11,038 bases of DNA, taken from the NCBI GenBank assembly GCA_902465645.1, contig CABQNX010000033.1, positions 1-11,038 on the forward strand, in the 5' to 3' direction. Below the pieces are notes generated by a model. That model made no database searches. It was given only the letters and a program-made list of their open reading frames with translations, and was not told where the DNA came from. The translations under genes and the position numbers were made by a program. This stretch comes from an uncultured Peptoniphilus sp. (GTDB lineage Bacteria; Bacillota; Clostridia; Tissierellales; Peptoniphilaceae). This document shows positions 6,974-11,038 of this stretch, one piece after another (the first letter of the stretch is position 1; the number at the start of each line of letters is the position of its first letter).

Positions 6974-7599
6974 GTTGAGAATTTTTTTAAACCTTGTAGA
7001 TTTTTGTAAGTTCAAAGTTTTTTATAAAGTCATAAAGTTTTATAACTTTACAAATTTTTATGAAGTTACAAATTATTGAAACTTTATAGTTTACTGGTGA
7101 CACATCAAAAAGTTTGCCACTAGCAATCTTTTTAAAATTCAAAATCCTTTTGTGAAAAAGTTTTATAAGAATTAAAGACTTAAAACAAACTCATGAGGAG
7201 TAAGTAAATGAAAATTAAAAAACATTTAGCAAAACTTAAAGCTTAATCAATAAAAAGCAAAAATAATCTATAAATAATAGAAAGAAAAAAGAAAAAGATC
7301 AAAAGACAATTAAAATTTACAAAAAAGATAATATTTTCAAGTTTTAATATGATAAAGGGGAAATTAATTTTTTTGAATTTTCATTTAGTCAAAGATTTTG
7401 TCTATAAAATAAATTTTGAGGAGAAAATAAATTATAATTAAATCTTTTTTTAACAAATGTAATCAATAGTTAAAAATATTTAAAATTTGTTTATTTGATG
7501 AATTTTCTTAAAAAGGCTTTCCTTTATTTTGATTAATTTTTCATGTATAATTAGTTTGCAAAAGATTTTGATTAATCGATGTTACATAGAGTTTTTTAA
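6974..7599. other. AT-rich intergenic region without a convincing gene
   Basis: About 630 bp of very low GC between the mntP terminator and the gcd promoter. It contains the perfect hairpin TAAAGTT-TTAT-AACTTTA (7033-7050), a direct repeat TTACAAATT (7048-7056 and 7066-7074), and an imperfect hairpin CTGGTG / CACTAG (about 7094-7126). It also holds a 12-codon ORF at 7208, an orphan Shine-Dalgarno GAGGAG (7418-7423) with no normal start codon after it, and the decamer AAAGATTTTG twice (7391-7400, 7561-7570). Reading on from 7208 gives a lysine-rich frame with two internal stops up to about 7437. It could be decayed gene sequence or chance in AT-rich DNA. Confidence 0.6.
7208..7246 (+). CDS. 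Possible 12-codon small ORF
   Basis: MKIKKHLAKLKA, a short basic peptide with a good Shine-Dalgarno GAGGAG (7195-7200) at 7-nt spacing from ATG 7208. The signal is better than chance for a lone ORF in this gap. I see no clear promoter, and the stop is followed by further low-complexity AT sequence. It may be a small basic or membrane-active peptide, the truncated start of a decayed gene, or chance. Confidence 0.22.
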   Translation: MKIKKHLAKLKA

Positions 7600-7628
7600 T
7601 TGAATTAATTAAAGGTCTTTGTTATAAT
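7600..7628 (+). promoter_or_regulatory. Predicted promoter of the gcd-gct operon
   Basis: A -35 TTGAAT (7600-7605), an exactly 17-bp spacer and a consensus -10 TATAAT (7623-7628). Initiation near 7635 leaves a leader of about 50 nt before gcdD. It is the best promoter match in the 700 bp upstream of the operon and fits strong expression of a catabolic operon. Confidence 0.75.
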
Positions 7629-7653
7629 ATTCCTAAAAGCTGGAATGGATTCC
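7629..7653 (+). promoter_or_regulatory. Possible operator: ATTCC/GGAAT half-sites at the gcd start point
   Basis: Three 5-bp half-sites follow the -10 box directly: ATTCC (7629-7633), GGAAT (7642-7646) and ATTCC (7649-7653). The last two form the palindrome GGAATGGATTCC. They cover the predicted transcription start, where a repressor would block initiation or clearance. The binding protein is unknown; a weak RNA hairpin is the alternative. Confidence 0.4.
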
Positions 7654-7684
7654 GTAATATGAAACCACTTGGGGAGGTGTGATA

Positions 7685-7999
7685 ATGTTAGGAGATGTTA
7701 GTCTTACCCTTGGGCAAGCCTTTGGCGTAGCATTGACAGGTTTAACTGTAGTTTTCTTGGCCCTTATTTCTCTACTAATAGCAATTGTTGTTATAACTAA
7801 GGTAGTTGGAGGTATTCAAGGTAAGGAAGACGATAAAAAACCAAGTCAAGGAGCTAAAAAGGCTCAACCAAAAGCAGCAGCACCAGTTGACAATTCAATG
7901 GACCCTGCACTTTTAGCAGCAATAGTTGGAGCTATTAGCATGCAAGAAAGATCGAAAGTTGAAAGTTTTAGAATCGTATCTATAAACGAAAAGAAATAA
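7685..7999 (+). CDS. gcdD: Glutaconyl-CoA decarboxylase delta subunit (OadG/GcdD family)
   Basis: A 104-aa small membrane-anchoring subunit of a biotin-dependent, Na+-pumping decarboxylase. One N-terminal membrane helix (about residues 11-36) is followed by a Lys/Ala/Pro-rich linker and a short conserved C-terminal segment (DPALLAAIVGAIS ... FRIVSINEKK). Subunits of this class hold the cytoplasmic carboxyltransferase and biotin carrier to the membrane beta subunit. GTG 7679 is in frame, but ATG 7685 is chosen because GGAGG (7673-7677) lies 7 nt from it and only 1 nt from the GTG. It is first in the operon; gcdC follows after 42 nt. Assignment to glutaconyl-CoA rather than oxaloacetate or methylmalonyl-CoA decarboxylase rests on the gctA-gctB neighbours, since the subunit itself is not substrate-specific. 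Confidence 0.85.
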   Translation: MLGDVSLTLGQAFGVALTGLTVVFLALISLLIAIVVITKVVGGIQGKEDDKKPSQGAKKAQPKAAAPVDNSMDPALLAAIVGAISMQERSKVESFRIVSINEKK

Positions 8000-8041
8000 A
8001 TTATTCTAAATTATTCTATTATTTATGAAAAGGAGAAATTA

Positions 8042-8455
8042 ATGAAATATCAAGTTAAAGTAGATGGAAAAGTTTTTGAAGTAGAAGTTGAAAAAGTTGG
8101 TGGAGGATATGCTTCACTTACACCAGCATCATTAACAGCAGCACCTGCAGCACCTGCAGCACCAGCTCCTCAAGCAGCAGCACCTGCACCAGCTCCAGCG
8201 GCTCCTGCACCAGCTCCAGCAGCTCCAGCAGCACCAGCAGGCGGAGCAGGAGATGTAGTTGCGCCAATGCCAGGAACTGTTCTTAAAGTTAACGTAAACA
8301 ATGGAGATACAGTTGCATCAGGAGATGTAATTCTTATCCTTGAAGCTATGAAGATGGAAAACGAAATCGTAGCTCCTTGTGCAGGTACAGTAACACTTAA
8401 TGTTAAAGCTGGAGAAACAGTAGATACTGACGCAGTACTAGCAAGTGTACAATAA
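8042..8455 (+). CDS. gcdC: Glutaconyl-CoA decarboxylase gamma subunit (biotin carrier protein)
   Basis: A 137-aa biotin carrier that shuttles the carboxyl group from the carboxyltransferase to the membrane decarboxylase. The N-terminal strand region (1-30) leads into an Ala-Pro linker (about 33-66) and then a biotinyl domain (about 70-137). That domain carries the biotinylation motif EAMKM, with the acceptor lysine at K104. A Shine-Dalgarno AAGGAG precedes ATG 8042. The 42-nt spacer after gcdD contains a tandem 10-bp duplication AAATTATTCT (7998-8017). gcdB follows after 15 nt. The carrier is generic to OadA/MmdC/GcdC systems, and the operon context selects glutaconyl-CoA. The gene is intact. 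A biotin ligase is needed but not encoded in the window. Confidence 0.92.
   Translation: MKYQVKVDGKVFEVEVEKVGGGYASLTPASLTAAPAAPAAPAPQAAAPAPAPAAPAPAPAAPAAPAGGAGDVVAPMPGTVLKVNVNNGDTVASGDVILILEAMKMENEIVAPCAGTVTLNVKAGETVDTDAVLASVQ
8138..8239 (+). repeat. Ala-Pro linker repeat within gcdC
   Basis: About 34 codons of degenerate GCA/GCT/CCA/CCT repeats encode alternating AAP and AP units. The DNA copies (GCAGCACCT-like units) are close enough to allow slippage and length change between strains. In biotin carriers such linkers act as flexible tethers for the biotinyl domain. Confidence 0.8.
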
Positions 8456-8470
8456 TAGGGAGGTCGGCAT

Positions 8471-9607
8471 ATGTTATTAGAAACATTACAGGGGATTCTT
8501 GGTGAATCGGGATTTGCAGCATTACAGTGGCAAAATGTGGTAATGTTTATCGTATCCTTCATTCTTATTTATCTAGCGATTAAAAAAGAATTCGAACCAT
8601 TATTACTTCTACCAATTGCTTTTGGTATGCTTTTAAGAAACTTACCGATGACAGGTTTAATGGAAGTAGCAGACCCTTGGCAATCATCTGGTGTTCTAGC
8701 AATTATGTATAATGGTGTTAAGTCAAACTTATTCCCATGTCTAATCTTCATGGGTGTAGGAGCAATGACTGACTTTGGTCCGCTTATTGCAAACCCTATT
8801 TCACTTATTTTAGGATCAGCAGCACAATTTGGTATTTATGTTGCCTTTATAGTTGCTGTAAAACTTGGATTTACAGGACCAGAAGCAGCATCAATCGCTA
8901 TTATAGGTGGAGCAGATGGCCCAACAGCTATCTTTACAACATCACAACTAGCACCACACCTACTAGCACCAATCGCAGTAGCAGCTTATTCATACATGGC
9001 GCTTATCCCTATGATTCAACCGCCAATCATGAAGGCACTCACTACTGAAAAAGAAAGAAAAACAGTAATGACATCACTAAGAAAAGTAACTAAACTAGAA
9101 AAGATAATTTTCCCAGTTGTAGTTGTACTTTTCACATCACTACTTCTTCCAGACGTAGCACCACTTCTTGGTATGCTAATGCTTGGTAACCTATTTAAGG
9201 AATCAGGAGTAGTAGCTAGATTATCCGACACTGTACAAAACGCTCTTATGAACATTGTTACTATCATGCTTGGTGTAACAGTTGGAGCAACAGCAGACGG
9301 AACAACTTTCCTACAACCAGCAACAATTAAAATTATTGCTCTTGGACTTATGGCATTTTGCTTTGCAACAGCAGGCGGTGTTATATTTGGAAAAATTTTA
9401 TATGTAGCAACAGGTGGAAAAATTAATCCACTAATTGGATCAGCTGGTGTATCAGCAGTACCAATGGCAGCGCGTGTTTCACAAGTTGAAGGTAGAAAAT
9501 ACAATCCTACTAACTTCTTACTAATGCACGCAATGGGACCTAACGTTGCGGGAGTTATAGGCTCAGCCGTAGCAGCAGGTGTATTCTTAATTCTATTTAG
9601 TCATTAA
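8471..9607 (+). CDS. gcdB: Na+-translocating glutaconyl-CoA decarboxylase beta subunit (GcdB/OadB family)
   Basis: A 378-aa polytopic membrane protein, with about nine or more helices, that decarboxylates carboxybiotin and couples this to Na+ export. Family hallmarks are GGADGPTAIFTTSQLAP around residues 146-162 with the key aspartate D149, the PPIMKALTT stretch near 184-192, and the C-terminal NFLLMHAMGPNVAGVIGSA (348-366). That last stretch carries the conserved N358, S365 and glycines of the Na+ pathway. The length matches GcdB-type subunits and is shorter than OadB of enterics. AGGGAGGT (8457-8464) sits 7 nt before ATG. Codon choice here and in gctA favours A-ending codons (GCA, ACA, CCA, GTA) more than in the metG operon, which fits high expression. 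An intercistronic hairpin follows. Substrate assignment rests on the neighbouring gctAB. Confidence 0.93.
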   Translation: MLLETLQGILGESGFAALQWQNVVMFIVSFILIYLAIKKEFEPLLLLPIAFGMLLRNLPMTGLMEVADPWQSSGVLAIMYNGVKSNLFPCLIFMGVGAMTDFGPLIANPISLILGSAAQFGIYVAFIVAVKLGFTGPEAASIAIIGGADGPTAIFTTSQLAPHLLAPIAVAAYSYMALIPMIQPPIMKALTTEKERKTVMTSLRKVTKLEKIIFPVVVVLFTSLLLPDVAPLLGMLMLGNLFKESGVVARLSDTVQNALMNIVTIMLGVTVGATADGTTFLQPATIKIIALGLMAFCFATAGGVIFGKILYVATGGKINPLIGSAGVSAVPMAARVSQVEGRKYNPTNFLLMHAMGPNVAGVIGSAVAAGVFLILFSH

Positions 9608-9610
9608 TTC

Positions 9611-9634
9611 ATTCAGCTCCATAGTGAGCTGAAT
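9611..9634 (+). other. Perfect intercistronic hairpin between gcdB and gctA
   Basis: A perfect 9-bp inverted repeat ATTCAGCTC (9611-9619) / GAGCTGAAT (9626-9634) with a 6-nt loop, 3 nt after the gcdB stop. It is followed by ATTTATGC rather than a U-run, so it is a weak terminator at best. mRNA processing, 3'-end protection of the upstream message, or partial attenuation are likelier roles. Confidence 0.75.
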
Positions 9635-9679
9635 ATTTATGCAATCAAGTTATATATGGAACAATAAGGAGGTTTTAAC

Positions 9680-10651
9680 TTGAGTAAAGTAATGAATCTT
9701 AAAGACGCCATAGCAAAATATGTTGAAGATGGCGACGTAATATCTCTTGGGGGATTTACAACAAACAGAAAGCCTTACGCAGCAGTAAACGAAATCCTAC
9801 GTCAAGGACAAAAGGATTTTATCGTTGAAGCAGGACCTGCAGGAGGAGACTGGGACACACTAATTGGAGCTGGCAGAGTAAAAGCATACATAAATTGCTA
9901 TACTGCTAACTCAGGATATACAAACGTATCAAGAAGATTTAGGGCCGCAGTTGAAAAGGGAGAACTTCTAATGGAAGATTACTCTCAAGACGTTGAAATG
10001 CAAAGAATTCACGCAGCTGCACTTGGACTTCCATACCTACCAGTTAGACTTATGATGGGTTCAGGTTTAGTAGACGAATGGGGAATTTCTAAAGAAGAAA
10101 GACAAAAAATCGACAAACTTCCAGATGACAAATTCATCTATGTTGAAAACCCATTCAAAAAAGGTGAAAAATTAGTTGCAGCACCAGTTCCAGAAATTGA
10201 CACTGCAATTATTCACGTACAAATGGCTTCTCCAGATGGAACTACAAGAATTCTTGGAAACACATTCCACGACGTTGATATTGCTATCGCAGCAAGAAAA
10301 GTTATCGTAACTTGCGAAGAACTTGTAAGTGACGAATACATTAAAAATTTCAACGCTGACGAAAACAAAATTCCAGGATTCTGTGTTGACGCAGTAGTTC
10401 ATGCACCATTTGGAGCTCACCCTTCACAATGTTACAAATACTACGACTATGATGCTGATTTCTACAAGATGTACAATGTTAAATCAAAGACAGAAGAAGA
10501 TTTCAATGCATTCTTAGACGAATGGGTGTACGGAGTTGAAGATCACGATGCATACCTTAACAAACTAGGCGCAACTAGAGTAATTGGACTTAAGGATGTT
10601 CCAGGATTTGGATACGCAACTGACGTACTAAAGAAGGGAGAAGAAAAATAA
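9680..10651 (+). CDS. gctA: Glutaconate CoA-transferase subunit A (TTG start)
   Basis: The 323-aa alpha subunit of the family I CoA-transferase that moves CoA from acetyl-CoA (or glutaconyl-CoA) to 2-hydroxyglutarate/glutaconate in glutamate fermentation. The sequence is recognisably close to Acidaminococcus fermentans GctA throughout, including MSKVMNLKDAIAKYV at the N terminus, GGFTTNRKPYAA, YINCYTANSG, GSGLVDEWGISKE and VDAVVHAPFGAHPSQCY. The TTG start is well supported: AAGGAGG (9666-9672) lies 7 nt upstream and the resulting N terminus matches the family, whereas the next ATG (9692) would trim it. The stop overlaps the gctB start by one base (TAATG), which implies coupled 1:1 translation of the two subunits. 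Confidence 0.96.
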   Translation: MSKVMNLKDAIAKYVEDGDVISLGGFTTNRKPYAAVNEILRQGQKDFIVEAGPAGGDWDTLIGAGRVKAYINCYTANSGYTNVSRRFRAAVEKGELLMEDYSQDVEMQRIHAAALGLPYLPVRLMMGSGLVDEWGISKEERQKIDKLPDDKFIYVENPFKKGEKLVAAPVPEIDTAIIHVQMASPDGTTRILGNTFHDVDIAIAARKVIVTCEELVSDEYIKNFNADENKIPGFCVDAVVHAPFGAHPSQCYKYYDYDADFYKMYNVKSKTEEDFNAFLDEWVYGVEDHDAYLNKLGATRVIGLKDVPGFGYATDVLKKGEEK

Positions 10652-11038
10652 TGGCTAGATACGATAACTATACTAATAAAGAAATGCAAGCAGTTACAAT
10701 TGCAAGACAAATTAAAGATGGTCAAATCGCAATTGTAGGTACAGGACTACCACTAATTGGTGCTTCTCTTGCAAAGGCAGTTTATGCTCCTAACTGTTAC
10801 CTAATCGTAGAATCAGGACTAATGGACTGTGACCCAATCGAAGTTCCAAGATCAGTTGGTGACAACAGATTCATGGCACACTGTGGTGTTCACTGGACAA
10901 ACGCAACATATGTTGGATTCCAAGCTAACGAATGGAGACACGACAAAAAGAGAATGATCGCATTTATCGGTGGAGCTCAAATCGACCCATACGGAAATGT
11001 TAACTCTACAGTAATCGGTGACTACCACCACCCTAAGA
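10651..11038 (+). CDS. gctB: Glutaconate CoA-transferase subunit B (5' part, cut by window edge)
   Basis: The first 129 codons of the beta subunit, which carries the catalytic glutamate of family I CoA-transferases. The visible part matches A. fermentans GctB closely: NYTNKEMQAVTIARQIK, VGTGLPLIGASLAK, then VESGLMDCDP with the CoA-ester-forming glutamate at E54, EVPRSVGD, and AFIGGAQIDPYGNVNST. The start ATG overlaps the gctA stop by one base, with GGGAG (10636-10640) upstream. The homologue is about 266 aa, so roughly half is missing at the right edge. By analogy with Acidaminococcus (gctA-gctB-gcdA), the decarboxylase alpha subunit may follow. Confidence 0.96.
   Translation, partial: MARYDNYTNKEMQAVTIARQIKDGQIAIVGTGLPLIGASLAKAVYAPNCYLIVESGLMDCDPIEVPRSVGDNRFMAHCGVHWTNATYVGFQANEWRHDKKRMIAFIGGAQIDPYGNVNSTVIGDYHHPK

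Noticed and set aside
7349..7440. Possible 30-codon ORF beginning MIKGKLIFLN
   Set aside because: No proper Shine-Dalgarno at the right distance, very AT-driven codon content and no recognisable features; treated as part of the AT-rich gap.
7998..8017. Tandem 10-bp duplication AAATTATTCT between gcdD and gcdC
   Set aside because: Short AT-rich duplication with no evident role; probably replication slippage in a spacer.
8170..8562. 130-aa minus-strand ORF with a Gly/Ala-rich end
   Set aside because: It is the antisense of the gcdC Ala-Pro linker and biotin domain; the low-complexity end is just the complement of the repeat.
9016..9504. 162-aa minus-strand ORF within gcdB
   Set aside because: Shadow frame of a conserved gene with strong codon bias; no promoter or Shine-Dalgarno.
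1..11038. Mobile element, CRISPR array, phage or defence genes, tRNA or rRNA
   Set aside because: No terminal inverted repeats with a transposase, no regularly spaced repeats, no integrase-like protein and no cloverleaf or rRNA-like sequence was seen; gene content is core metabolism.

Overview
The window comes from a low-GC, AT-rich, Gram-positive anaerobe. Two things point to a glutamate-fermenting member of the Clostridia/Tissierellia, with Peptoniphilaceae (Anaerococcus/Peptoniphilus type) as my best guess: a glutaconyl-CoA decarboxylase / glutaconate CoA-transferase cluster, and a Bacillus-like metG-tatD-rnmV-ksgA housekeeping run. The taxon is an inference; I could not search a database.

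Layout. Positions 1-72 hold the likely tail of an upstream gene and its rho-independent terminator. A minus-strand yeiH-family membrane protein gene (194-1183) has its own terminator and faces away from metG; the 250-bp divergent spacer carries a promoter for each side. A compact plus-strand operon follows: metG (true start 1435), tatD, rnmV, ksgA and an ArsR-family metal sensor, with gaps of about 8 nt or small overlaps. It joins tRNA charging, 5S rRNA maturation and 16S rRNA dimethylation. Its most unusual point is ksgA: the complete protein starts at position 4704 with an AUA codon behind a near-perfect Shine-Dalgarno sequence, because no ATG, GTG or TTG lies upstream of the SAM-binding motif. 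A glutaredoxin gene with its own promoter and terminator, and an mntP manganese exporter gene with a strong terminator, complete this half.

Positions 6974-7599 are very AT-rich and lack a convincing gene. They contain AT palindromes, a 12-codon ORF with a good ribosome binding site, and an orphan Shine-Dalgarno sequence.

From about 7600 to the right edge lies one energy-metabolism operon: gcdD, gcdC (biotin carrier), gcdB (Na+-translocating membrane subunit), gctA and the 5' part of gctB. The CoA-transferase activates glutaconate or 2-hydroxyglutarate with CoA. The biotin decarboxylase converts glutaconyl-CoA to crotonyl-CoA and couples this to Na+ export. The catalytic alpha subunit (gcdA) and the 2-hydroxyglutaryl-CoA dehydratase genes are not in the window and may lie downstream. 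The operon has a good promoter (TTGAAT-17-TATAAT) followed by GGAAT/ATTCC half-sites that may form an operator, and a perfect intercistronic hairpin separates gcdB from gctA.

I see no mobile element, CRISPR array, tRNA or rRNA, and nothing that I would call a new biological system. The observations most worth checking are the AUA start of ksgA, the leader half-sites of the gcd operon, the CzrA-like sensor attached to the rRNA-maturation operon, and the AT-rich gap.
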